Source of the DNA: Clostridiales bacterium
GTDB taxonomy: Bacteria > Bacillota > Clostridia > Oscillospirales > Acutalibacteraceae
Direction of reading: 5' to 3'
DNA length: 64,000 bases
Assembly (NCBI GenBank): GCA_019422525.1
Contig: JAHZDE010000002.1
Span: forward strand, 434,001 to 498,000
Positions 41,212-50,384 of the stretch are shown piece by piece. A program made the translations under genes and the position numbers. The notes under the pieces are model-generated. The model was not told the DNA's origin. It ran no database searches and saw nothing but the letters and a program-made list of their open reading frames with translations. Position 1 is the first letter of the stretch. Each line of letters starts with the position of its first letter.

Positions 41212-42714
41212 ATGGCAACAAATCATAACGCCAATATCGGCTTTGAAAAACAAATTTGGGACGCTGCTTGCGTTTTGCGTGGCAATATAGACGCTTCGGA
41301 GTATAAATCCGTCGTATTGGGTTTAATCTTTTTAAAATACATTTCCGACCGTTTTGAAGCCAAATATAACGAATTGGTGGCCGAGGGCGACGGTTTCGAA
41401 GAAGATAAAGACGAATACACCGCAGAAAATATCTTCTTTGTACCAGAGAATGCCCGTTGGAGCGTAATTGCAGGGGCAGCGCATACGCCGGAGATCGGCA
41501 CGGTAATCGACGAGGCTATGCGCAGTATCGAAAAGGAGAACAAGCGTCTCAAAGATATCCTACCCAAAAACTTTGCCCGTCCGGAGCTGGACAAGCGCCG
41601 CCTGGGCGAGGTAGTGGATCTGTTTACCAACATTCAGATGGTAGAACACGGCAACAGTAAGGATATACTGGGCCGAACTTATGAATACTGCCTGTCCAAG
41701 TTTGCCGAGCAGGAGGGCAAGTTGGCCGGCGAATTTTACACTCCGTCCTGTGTCGTGCGCACCTTGGTGGAGATTTTGCAGCCCTACAATGGCCGGGTGT
41801 ACGACCCTTGCTGTGGCAGTGGCGGTATGTTTGTGCAGTCGGCAAAATTTATCGAGAACCACGGCGGAAACATCAACAAGATTTCGGTTTTCGGACAGGA
41901 CTCCAACCCCACCACCTGGAAGATGGCACAGATGAACCTTGCCATTCGAGGGATTGAGGCAGACCTGGGTAAATTTAATGCAGATACTTTCTTTAACGAC
42001 TGCCACCCTCAACTGAAAGCAGATTTTATTATGGCAAACCCGCCTTTTAACCTCTCTGACTGGGGACAAGATAAGCTGCTGGACGATGTACGCTGGCAAT
42101 ATGGCACACCGCCCGCCGGCAATGCCAACTTCGCCTGGTTACAACATATGATCTGGCACCTTGCGCCAAACGGTCGTATTGGCATGGTACTGGCCAACGG
42201 CTCCCTGTCCTCCCAAAGCGGTGGTGAGGGTGACATCCGCAAAAACATTATCAACGCCGATCTGGTAGACTGCATCGTGGCCATGCCCTCCCAGCTGTTC
42301 TATACTACGCAGATTCCCGTCTCCCTGTGGTTTTTGGCAAAGAACAAAAAGCAAAAGGGCAAGACGCTGTTTATTGATGCACGGAAGATGGGCACCATGG
42401 TCACCCGGAAGCTGCGGGAGCTGACCGACGAGGACATTCAGAAGCTGGCAGACACCTATAACGCCTTTGTGGACGGCACACTGGAAGATGTCAAGGGCTT
42501 CTGCGCCGTGGCGACCACTGAGGAAATTGCCAAACAGGACTACATCCTCACCCCCGGCCGATATGTGGGCATTGAGGAACAAGAGGATGACGGCGAACCC
42601 TTTGAGGAGAAGATGGACCGCCTGACCAAGGAACTGTCGGAGCTGTTCCAGAAGTCCCACGAGCTGGAGGCGCAGATCAAGGAGCGACTGGGGGCGATTG
42701 GGTATGAAGTGTGA
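41212..42714 (+). CDS. hsdM: Type I restriction-modification, N6-adenine methylase subunit
   Basis: It methylates adenine in the recognition site and forms the core of the HsdM2S and HsdR2M2S complexes. The 500-residue protein has an N-terminal helical domain (HsdM_N, about 8-140) and a methylase domain with the SAM motif DPCCGSGGMF (198-207) and catalytic motif IV NPPF (276-279). Its GC content is near 53%, well above hsdS. The end overlaps the hsdS start by 11 bases. Confidence 0.96.
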   Translation: MATNHNANIGFEKQIWDAACVLRGNIDASEYKSVVLGLIFLKYISDRFEAKYNELVAEGDGFEEDKDEYTAENIFFVPENARWSVIAGAAHTPEIGTVIDEAMRSIEKENKRLKDILPKNFARPELDKRRLGEVVDLFTNIQMVEHGNSKDILGRTYEYCLSKFAEQEGKLAGEFYTPSCVVRTLVEILQPYNGRVYDPCCGSGGMFVQSAKFIENHGGNINKISVFGQDSNPTTWKMAQMNLAIRGIEADLGKFNADTFFNDCHPQLKADFIMANPPFNLSDWGQDKLLDDVRWQYGTPPAGNANFAWLQHMIWHLAPNGRIGMVLANGSLSSQSGGEGDIRKNIINADLVDCIVAMPSQLFYTTQIPVSLWFLAKNKKQKGKTLFIDARKMGTMVTRKLRELTDEDIQKLADTYNAFVDGTLEDVKGFCAVATTEEIAKQDYILTPGRYVGIEEQEDDGEPFEEKMDRLTKELSELFQKSHELEAQIKERLGAIGYEV

Positions 42715-43915
42715 AACCAGAAAGTTAAAAGATTTATTACAGCCTAAAGGATATATACGGGGACCATTTGGTTCAGCACTAAAAAGAGGAGAACTTCAAA
42801 ATTTTGGGGTTCCTGTGTATGAACAACAACATGCAATTTATGGAACTAGAACATTTCGCTTTTATGTGGGGCAAGAAAAATATCAAGAGCTTAAGCGATT
42901 TACAACTGAAGAAAATGATTTAATTATTAGTTGCTCTGGAACTATTGGTAAAGCATCTATTATTCAAACAAATGACCCAACAGGGATTATTAGTCAAGCA
43001 CTTTTGATTTTGAGATGTAAAACTGATATCGTTTTACCACAATTCTTGTATTACTTTCTGTCATCTGCTCGCGGTTATCACTCAATTACAAGTGTTTCCA
43101 GCGGAAGCGTACAAGTAAACATCGCTAAAAGAGAAATTATTGAAAATATCGATGTACCATATTTTGATCTTCAGATTCAAAAAAGAATCGTTTCTATTTT
43201 ATCAGCCCTCGATGACAAAATCGAACTGAACAGCAAGATAAACGATAATTTGGAGCAGCAGGCGCAAGCGATATTCAAGTCTTGGTTTGTTGACTTTGAA
43301 CCTTTTGAAGGTGTTGCACCAAAGGAATGGCGCAATGCCACATTAGAAGAAATCACAGAGCTGGTGAGTCGAGGAATTGCTCCCAAATATTCTGATGATT
43401 CTGCCCAAACAGTAATCAATCAGAAGTGCATTCGAAATCATATGATTGATTTGACTTTGGCTCGCAAACACACGCCAAAGACTATTAATGAAAAGTGGCT
43501 TCAATATGGAGATTTGCTCATTAACTCAACCGGAACGGGTACATTAGGACGCACCGCACAAGTTTGGTTTGAACCCAAAAATCTCACAGTTGATTCTCAT
43601 GTGACTATTGTCCGACCAGCTAAGGAAAATCTGATTTTCTATATTGGTTTATGGGGTATTTCACATGAGAAAGAAATTGAATCTCTCCATACTGGGAGCA
43701 CTGGTCAAACAGAACTTCCACGAGAAAGGGTCAAAGCAATAGAATTGATTTTGCCAGACAATGAGACTCTGGATCGCTTCAATGCAATTATTGCGCCTAT
43801 GGCTGCGGCCATCGTCTCAAATCAAAAGGAAAACCAAAGCCTTGCAGAACTCAGAGACGTCCTTCTTCCCAAACTGATGTACGGTGAACTCGATGTTGCT
43901 GACATTCAGTATTAA
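42704..43915 (+). CDS. hsdS: Type I restriction-modification, specificity subunit
   Basis: It determines the target sequence. The 403-residue protein has two target-recognition domains (about 1-165 and 205-375). They are separated by the central conserved helix region with LDDKIELNSKINDNLEQQAQ near 170 and IFKSWFVDFEPF near 190, and the repeat of that region is at the C-terminus (LRDVLLPKLMYGELDV). Two intact TRDs imply a bipartite asymmetric target. AT-rich compared with hsdM and hsdR, which suggests TRD exchange. No invertible or partial second hsdS was found. Confidence 0.93.
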   Translation: MKCETRKLKDLLQPKGYIRGPFGSALKRGELQNFGVPVYEQQHAIYGTRTFRFYVGQEKYQELKRFTTEENDLIISCSGTIGKASIIQTNDPTGIISQALLILRCKTDIVLPQFLYYFLSSARGYHSITSVSSGSVQVNIAKREIIENIDVPYFDLQIQKRIVSILSALDDKIELNSKINDNLEQQAQAIFKSWFVDFEPFEGVAPKEWRNATLEEITELVSRGIAPKYSDDSAQTVINQKCIRNHMIDLTLARKHTPKTINEKWLQYGDLLINSTGTGTLGRTAQVWFEPKNLTVDSHVTIVRPAKENLIFYIGLWGISHEKEIESLHTGSTGQTELPRERVKAIELILPDNETLDRFNAIIAPMAAAIVSNQKENQSLAELRDVLLPKLMYGELDVADIQY

Positions 43916-43959
43916 GCGCTCTATTTTATAAAAATGTTATACATACCGAGGTGAAAGCA

Positions 43960-45210
43960 ATGGGAAACCTCCGAATTCCTAAAAAAATCAACTCTGTCAG
44001 CAGTTACATTAAGGCCATCTTTGATTTGCGCAATTCAAAAATATCGGAGTATGCCTTGTCCTCTTACTGGTTTTTTCGGGGGCAAAAGAACTCTTCGTGG
44101 GGAATGAGCCCAAATGTATTTCGAAATGATGCTTTGAAATATGAGTTTGATTCAATTGAGACAGCTATTCGGCAGAGACCATACGACTTTCGTGAGTGTT
44201 CTACAGATTTTGAAATTCTCACAAAATTACAGCATTATGGATTGGGGACAAGATTACTTGATGTTACGTTAAATCCTTTGGTTGCCCTGTATTTTGCATC
44301 AGAAAAGCATGAGGAATTTGTACCTGGTAAGTATGGACGAGGCAAATATATTCCGTGTGACGGAAAGGTGGTATACCGGTATGGTTATGGACACAAACTC
44401 TCCGAATTAGAAGTACGGATTGCATGTGCTCTTCCATTTATTGAGTTTGCAGAGGACCTTACACTTTCTGGACTATTTAAAGAACTGTACAGTAAAAAAA
44501 TAATTACTGCCGATGAACAGGTTATGTTAGAAGATAACAATTATGAAAAATTTATTCATGCTATACAGAGTAATAGTTTTGTCGTCTCCTCGTACAGTAA
44601 TGAAAGACTGACAAGACAAAATGGTGCATTTATCATTCCATCAGCTATAAAAATCATCGGTGATGACGTAAACGGTGGGAATTGCCTTGTTCGGAAAGCT
44701 CGCTGCGATTTAGATGATGAGTTTGAAGAAACATATTTTATTATTCCATCGGAGAAAAAAGAAAGTATTCGAGATGAATTGGACTTCTTAAACATCAACG
44801 AGGCTACACTTTTTCCGGAGCTTGAACATCAATTGGTTTATTTACAGAATAGAAAACTTCCAAGTCCTGGCGAGGTAGAAATCTATGAAGATTTTTCAGG
44901 AAAGGTAACGCAAACCTCAGACAATACTTCTATGGAAGAAGTGGTTACTCCTCACTCGGAGCCACATCCGAACATTCAACAGATTGTAGATAAATATTTG
45001 TCAGAATCTCCTGATCTTGTTAAACAGGTTATTCATGTGTTGGAAGAAGGTACATCTGTAATAGATTGGTGGTTAAAGGACTCTGCGGTAAGCCGGATAA
45101 ACCGTGATATTACCAGAATACTTCAAACAAAAATGTCAATGCAAGCGAGTAAAGTGTTGGCGAACAACATGGTAAAAGAAATACTCATTCCTCAAAATCA
45201 AGTGAAATAA
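43960..45210 (+). CDS. FRG-domain protein
   Basis: A 416-residue protein with the FRG domain (named after Phe-Arg-Gly): YWFFRGQKNSSW at about 37-48 and QHYGLGTRLLDVTLNPLVAL at about 91-110. FRG proteins occur often in defence-related loci; their activity is not settled. The C-terminal 130 residues have no recognised domain. The start ATG follows GAGGTG by six bases; a GTG nine bases upstream is the alternative. It lies between hsdS and hsdR and is strongly AT-rich. Confidence 0.82.
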   Translation: MGNLRIPKKINSVSSYIKAIFDLRNSKISEYALSSYWFFRGQKNSSWGMSPNVFRNDALKYEFDSIETAIRQRPYDFRECSTDFEILTKLQHYGLGTRLLDVTLNPLVALYFASEKHEEFVPGKYGRGKYIPCDGKVVYRYGYGHKLSELEVRIACALPFIEFAEDLTLSGLFKELYSKKIITADEQVMLEDNNYEKFIHAIQSNSFVVSSYSNERLTRQNGAFIIPSAIKIIGDDVNGGNCLVRKARCDLDDEFEETYFIIPSEKKESIRDELDFLNINEATLFPELEHQLVYLQNRKLPSPGEVEIYEDFSGKVTQTSDNTSMEEVVTPHSEPHPNIQQIVDKYLSESPDLVKQVIHVLEEGTSVIDWWLKDSAVSRINRDITRILQTKMSMQASKVLANNMVKEILIPQNQVK

Positions 45211-45451
45211 ATCAATCAGAAGTTCAATAGTAGTTAAAATTTTTACAGAGTCAATTGATAAAAGCATCATGTTATGGTTCTTTACTAATGAGCTCCGCTA
45301 TACTTACCAGATCGGATATCGAATGGGGCCTTGGTTTTGTAGGAAGTCCAGCTACTTTTTACATGAATATCTGATTAGATTGAAGTTACCATAATCCCAA
45401 TTCAAAACTTCAAATTATCGTTTGCGGATAAAGTGTATGTGAGGTAAATAA

Positions 45452-46189
45452 ATGAAAATTAACAAAACTACAATGATTACTTGCATTGTAATCACTATTC
45501 TAAGTGGACTGGCGATTTTACTTTTTGATAATACACTGATTCAAAATATCTCTTCTGGTATTTTCACAGGTTTCATTGCATCACTAGTAATCTCTATTAT
45601 CGGTTATTTTCACGAGCGTAATATAATTCTCGAAAAAACTGATAACAACATAAAGAGCCTTTATATCAATATGATGGTTCTCTCTAAGATCATAGGAAGT
45701 GCATTGCCACAAATACATAAAGCAACCGTCATGGAATCCCTTCCGTTTAAAAATATTTCTGGATTATCCGAATTGAGTGTTGGATTTACCGAAAAAATGG
45801 ATCTTGGTCTGTTTTGCCCTTTTTGGAAACACGGAAAATTAGCTCGGATTTATTCAGAACTAATTGAGTTTCAGCAGGTGCTGTATAACATCAAAAATAT
45901 TACAGCAAACCTTCAAGCACAAACTATGGAATTTTCAATAAAAACTTTGGAACTACAAAATACACAGTTGAGAGGAATACAACCAAGTCCAACAGACTTT
46001 GAAAGTATCGATGATTTGAAAAATTTAATTAATATTAGAACTGCTAAACTTCATGAGTATGTAACAAGTCAAACTCTTGAATTAGAGAGGATTGCAAAAT
46101 CTTTCTACACCTATAAAAGTCGTAAATACCCTTGGGAAAAGATAAAGGCTAATTTAACGCTACAAATAGAAGATATAGTAAAGAGGTGA
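45452..46189 (+). CDS. Two-helix membrane protein of unknown function
   Basis: A 245-residue protein with two transmembrane helices at the N-terminus (about 9-25 and 33-51), then a long soluble, mainly helical part (residues 60-245). No catalytic motif is seen. It is separated from the FRG gene by 241 bp of AT-rich DNA with no clear feature and lies only four bases ahead of hsdR, so it is likely co-transcribed with it. A membrane protein within hsd genes may be a defence effector, but that is inference. Confidence 0.75.
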   Translation: MKINKTTMITCIVITILSGLAILLFDNTLIQNISSGIFTGFIASLVISIIGYFHERNIILEKTDNNIKSLYINMMVLSKIIGSALPQIHKATVMESLPFKNISGLSELSVGFTEKMDLGLFCPFWKHGKLARIYSELIEFQQVLYNIKNITANLQAQTMEFSIKTLELQNTQLRGIQPSPTDFESIDDLKNLINIRTAKLHEYVTSQTLELERIAKSFYTYKSRKYPWEKIKANLTLQIEDIVKR

Positions 46190-46193
46190 TTTT

Positions 46194-49100
46194 ATGCCTT
46201 TCACCGAATCCAATTATGAAAACGCCGTGCTGCAGCTCTTCACCCAGGCCTTAGGCTATGCCTACGCCTATGGCCCGGATATCGAGCGTGACTACCACTC
46301 GCCCCTCTATGAGGATGAGCTGCTGCCCGCTTTGCAGGCTATCAATTCCTCATTGCCACAAGAGGCGCTGGACGACGCAGTGTACAGGCTAAAAAACTTT
46401 GAGTCTGGCTCCCTCTTACAGAAGAACATGGTCTTTACCGACTATCTGCAAAACGGAGTACCGGTGAAGTTCATGGTACAGGGCGAGGAACGCTCCGACC
46501 TGGTATATTTGGTGGACTACCAGCACCCGGAGAACAACCGCTTTACCGTCATCAACCAGTGGACGATGATTGAGAACAGCGAAAAGCGGGCGGATGTGGT
46601 GCTGTTCGTCAACGGGCTGCCTTTGGTTGTCATAGAGCTCAAGTCTCCTTCCCGGGAAGAAACCGACGCCTCTGCCGCTTACCGGCAGCTGCGCAACTAC
46701 ATGCACGAGATTCCCTCCCTGTTTATTTATAATCAAGTTTGCGTAATGAGCGACCTCACTACCTCCAAAGCGGGGACGATTACCTCCGGTGAGGACCGTT
46801 TTATGGAGTGGAAAACCAAGGACGGCAGCTACGAGAACACCCAGTATGCCCAGTTTGACACCTTCTTTGAGGGGATTTTTGAAAAACAGCGATTTCTGGA
46901 CATTCTCCAAAACTTTATCTGCTTTAATGTGGACGGGGCCAACACCTTCAAAGTCCTTGCTGCCTATCACCAGTATTTTGCAGTAAAGAAGGCAATCGAA
47001 TCCACCAAGCACGCCACCGTTACCGACGGCAAGGGCGGCGTGTTCTGGCACACCCAGGGCAGTGGCAAGTCGCTTTCCATGGTATTCTATGCCCATTATT
47101 TGCAGCAGGCACTGGAAAGCCCCACGATTGTGGTCATCACCGACCGCAACGACTTGGATAACCAGCTCTATGGTCAGTTCTCCCGCTGCAAGGATTTCCT
47201 GCGCCAGACGCCCCAGCAGGCCGAGAGCCGCCAGAATTTGCAGGAACTGCTGGCAAACCGGCAGGCAAACGGCATCATCTTTACCACGATGCAGAAATTC
47301 GAGGAGACCGGAGAGCCTCTGTCCGAGCGCCGGAATATCGTGGTTATGGCAGACGAGGCACACCGGGGACAATATGGCCTAACGGAAAAGGTTATTACCC
47401 GGCAAAACGAGAAGGGCAAGCTGGAGGTCAAAACCTCCATTGGCACGGCTCGCATTATCCGGGACAGCCTGCCAAATGCTACATATATCGGGTTTACCGG
47501 TACGCCTATTTCCTCCAAGGACCGCAGTACCCGGGAGGTATTCGGTGATTATATTGACATTTACGATATGACCCAAGCCGTGGAGGACGGGGCCACTCGC
47601 CCGGTCTACTACGAAAGCCGTGTTATCCACCTAAAACTGGATGAAAACACTCTACGGTTAATTGACACCGAATATGACCTGATGGCGGAAAGCGCCGACC
47701 CCTATGTGATTGAAAAAAGTAAAAAAGAATTGGGCCAGATGGAGGCCATCTTGGGAAATGACCAGACCATCGCTTCGCTGGTGGACGACATCCTCGACCA
47801 CTACGAGAATTATCGGGCCAATCTGCTCACCGGCAAGGCCATGATCGTGGCTTATTCCCGCCCTATTGCTATGAAAATCTATAAGCGCATCCTGAAACTT
47901 CGCCCAGATTGGACAGAAAAAGTAGGCGTAGTCATGACGCAGGGCAACAACGACCCGGAGGAGTGGCGGGAGATCATCGGCAACAAGGCGCATAAGGAAG
48001 ACTTGGCCCGAAAGTTTAAAGACAATAGCTCTCCTATGAAAATCGCCATTGTGGTGGATATGTGGCTAACCGGATTTGATGTTCCGTCTCTGGCCACCAT
48101 GTATGTGTATAAACCTATGGCTGGGCATAACCTGATGCAGGCGATCGCCCGAGTAAACCGTGTTTTCCGGGACAAAGAAGGTGGCCTGATAGTAGATTAT
48201 GTGGGTATTGCCGCTGCTTTGAAACAGGCCATGAACGACTACACCGTGCGGGATAAAAAGAACTATGGCGATCCCGACGTTAGCAAAGCGGCCTATCCCA
48301 AATTCCAGGAGAAACTGGAAGTTTGCCGGGATTTATTCCATGGCTTTGACTACACCTCATTCCTGACCGGAGATGACCTGGAAAAGGCACGAATGATCAG
48401 CGGTGGTGTCAACTTCCTATTGGGTAAATCGATTGTTGAGCACGATCTTTCCGACAAAGAAAAGACACAGAATGTTTATATCAAGGAGGCACTCCTGCTC
48501 AAACAGGCACTCTCCCTGTGCAGCAGCATGGTAGATGAGAAGACCCGGTTTGAAGCGGCCTATTTTGAAGCTGTGCGCACAATGCTTGTTCGTCTGACAA
48601 CGGGAGGAGGAACCGGAAAGAAGTTTACTCTGCCGGAGGTCAACCAGCGTATCAATGACCTACTGAAACACAGCATCAAGAGTGAAGGTGTTATTAATCT
48701 GTTTTCGGATGTCGGCACCGAGTTCTCTCTATTTGACCCCAAGTTTTTGGAAGAGATCTCCCGCATGAAAGAGAAAAATCTGGCGGTCGAATTGCTGAAA
48801 AAGCTGATTGCGGAGCAGATTTCTGTCTATCGACGCACCAATGTTGTGAAATCCGAGAAATTCTCTGAGATTATCCAAAGCGCCATGAACCGTTATCTCA
48901 ACGGTATGTTGACTAACGAAGAAGTGATTCAGGAACTCTTGAAACTTGCAAAGGATATTTCTGCCGCTAACGCAGAGGGCGAAAAGCTGGGCTTGACTGC
49001 AGAAGAATTGGCATTCTACGATGCTCTGACCAAACCCCAGGCAATAAAGGATTTTTATGAGCATGATGAGTTAATTGCCATCACAAAAGAACTAACCGAT

Positions 49101-49277
49101 GCACTGCGTAAAAATCGTACGATTGATTGGCAAAAAAAAGAAAGCGCCCGTGCCGGTATGCGTCGGTTGGTAAAACGCCTCTTGAAAAAGCACAAGTATC
49201 CACCGGAAGGTATGGAGGATGCAGTGCAGACGGTCATGAGCCAGTGCGAGATGTGGACGGATACCATGGAGGAATGA
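46194..49277 (+). CDS. hsdR: Type I restriction endonuclease subunit R
   Basis: ATP-dependent translocase and nuclease of the type I system. The 1027-residue protein has the N-terminal nuclease domain with Asp134 and the ELK triad (Glu148, Lys150), the motor with Walker A GSGKS (289-293), DEAH (387-390), the SAT-like TGTP motif near 441 and helicase motifs to about 680, and a C-terminal domain that contacts HsdM/S. All active-site residues are intact. GC-rich like hsdM. One base separates its stop from the next gene's ATG. Confidence 0.96.
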   Translation: MPFTESNYENAVLQLFTQALGYAYAYGPDIERDYHSPLYEDELLPALQAINSSLPQEALDDAVYRLKNFESGSLLQKNMVFTDYLQNGVPVKFMVQGEERSDLVYLVDYQHPENNRFTVINQWTMIENSEKRADVVLFVNGLPLVVIELKSPSREETDASAAYRQLRNYMHEIPSLFIYNQVCVMSDLTTSKAGTITSGEDRFMEWKTKDGSYENTQYAQFDTFFEGIFEKQRFLDILQNFICFNVDGANTFKVLAAYHQYFAVKKAIESTKHATVTDGKGGVFWHTQGSGKSLSMVFYAHYLQQALESPTIVVITDRNDLDNQLYGQFSRCKDFLRQTPQQAESRQNLQELLANRQANGIIFTTMQKFEETGEPLSERRNIVVMADEAHRGQYGLTEKVITRQNEKGKLEVKTSIGTARIIRDSLPNATYIGFTGTPISSKDRSTREVFGDYIDIYDMTQAVEDGATRPVYYESRVIHLKLDENTLRLIDTEYDLMAESADPYVIEKSKKELGQMEAILGNDQTIASLVDDILDHYENYRANLLTGKAMIVAYSRPIAMKIYKRILKLRPDWTEKVGVVMTQGNNDPEEWREIIGNKAHKEDLARKFKDNSSPMKIAIVVDMWLTGFDVPSLATMYVYKPMAGHNLMQAIARVNRVFRDKEGGLIVDYVGIAAALKQAMNDYTVRDKKNYGDPDVSKAAYPKFQEKLEVCRDLFHGFDYTSFLTGDDLEKARMISGGVNFLLGKSIVEHDLSDKEKTQNVYIKEALLLKQALSLCSSMVDEKTRFEAAYFEAVRTMLVRLTTGGGTGKKFTLPEVNQRINDLLKHSIKSEGVINLFSDVGTEFSLFDPKFLEEISRMKEKNLAVELLKKLIAEQISVYRRTNVVKSEKFSEIIQSAMNRYLNGMLTNEEVIQELLKLAKDISAANAEGEKLGLTAEELAFYDALTKPQAIKDFYEHDELIAITKELTDALRKNRTIDWQKKESARAGMRRLVKRLLKKHKYPPEGMEDAVQTVMSQCEMWTDTMEE

Positions 49278-49278
49278 A

Positions 49279-50355
49279 ATGAATATACAGAAACTAAGAG
49301 CGGCAATATCTGACTTTTCAAAACATCAAAACACCAATGCAGCATACTATGAGGATAACTGGTCTGAACGCAAGGAGCGTAAAGAATACTATCAGTCATT
49401 CACTAAGGATAAACTTATCGCTATAACCGAAGACGAGTTCTTGGAGTATATCAGCAAACTTTGGTCCATGCTCATTTGGGGCAATAAAAAGTATGTTGTG
49501 GATAAGTTGATCGCTGACAACGGCTTTTTGACACTGAAAAAGCAATTAGCAGAATTGTTGTACGGGACAAGCCCCGTTGAGAAACGATGGGATCTGTTTC
49601 TCAAGTCCGTCAAAGGAATGGGCCCTGCGACAATCAGCGAACTTCTTACATATGCAAATCCTCAAGAATATGTAATCTTTAATAAGACAACGATTCTTTG
49701 TTTTGGGTACTTGGATATTCCCGATATGCCCAAGTACAATTATCAGTACACGGGAAAGAAATATGCGGAAGTTTGTACCATCGCAAAACAAATTGCCCAA
49801 GAACTAAAGAAATCCGGTGCGGAGAATTATGATCTCTTGGCAGTCGATTATTTTCTGTGGGACGAGATTTTACCACTTGCCGAAAAGAAATCCCCCGAAA
49901 CTCCTGTTTCTGACTCCAAGAAACCTACGACTGTCAGCGACTCAAAATCCCTACATGATGAAATCAAAGAAAAACTGGTCGCAATTGGCGAACTTCTGGG
50001 ATTCGACAGCCGTTCCGAGGCAAAAATTACGGCCGGAGCCGTTGTAGATGCAGTATGGGAAGCTAAAATCGGAAATATGGGTAAAGCAATATATGTATTT
50101 GAGGTACAATCCAAAGGCTCTATCGACAGTCTGATCCTCAACCTCAAAAAAGCACAAAGCAATGCTGCGGTACAAGCGGTTGTGGCAGTTGCTGACGAAG
50201 AACAGCTCGCCAAAATTATCCGGGAAAGCGCCGGAGTTATCGACGAAAAATCTTTGCGCACTTGGGATTCGGAAGATGTCTTGGCTGTATATGACTCCCT
50301 TGTTAGAGCACATGAGTCAATTAACAAGTTAGCGCTTGTGCCAGAAAGTTTTTAA
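49279..50355 (+). CDS. HhH and nuclease-like protein coupled to hsdR
   Basis: A 358-residue protein not matching a family I can name. The N-terminal half contains a helix-hairpin-helix-like VKGMGPATISELL (111-123). The C-terminal half has the order D257 (in VVDAVW), then YVFEVQSKGS with E275, Q277 and K279, which resembles a PD-(D/E)XK-type nuclease or a restriction-like DNA-binding domain. A Lys/Ser/Thr-rich linker joins them (203-225). ATG lies one base after the hsdR stop, so translation is coupled. A DNA-acting accessory of the R-M system is the best guess. Confidence 0.65.
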   Translation: MNIQKLRAAISDFSKHQNTNAAYYEDNWSERKERKEYYQSFTKDKLIAITEDEFLEYISKLWSMLIWGNKKYVVDKLIADNGFLTLKKQLAELLYGTSPVEKRWDLFLKSVKGMGPATISELLTYANPQEYVIFNKTTILCFGYLDIPDMPKYNYQYTGKKYAEVCTIAKQIAQELKKSGAENYDLLAVDYFLWDEILPLAEKKSPETPVSDSKKPTTVSDSKSLHDEIKEKLVAIGELLGFDSRSEAKITAGAVVDAVWEAKIGNMGKAIYVFEVQSKGSIDSLILNLKKAQSNAAVQAVVAVADEEQLAKIIRESAGVIDEKSLRTWDSEDVLAVYDSLVRAHESINKLALVPESF

Positions 50356-50384
50356 TAATATTTTAGCTAGAGAAGGCGGAAAAC

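Noticed and set aside
42704..43915. A phase-variable hsdS locus.
   Set aside because: Only one complete hsdS is present, with no partial copies, invertase gene or inverted repeats near it.
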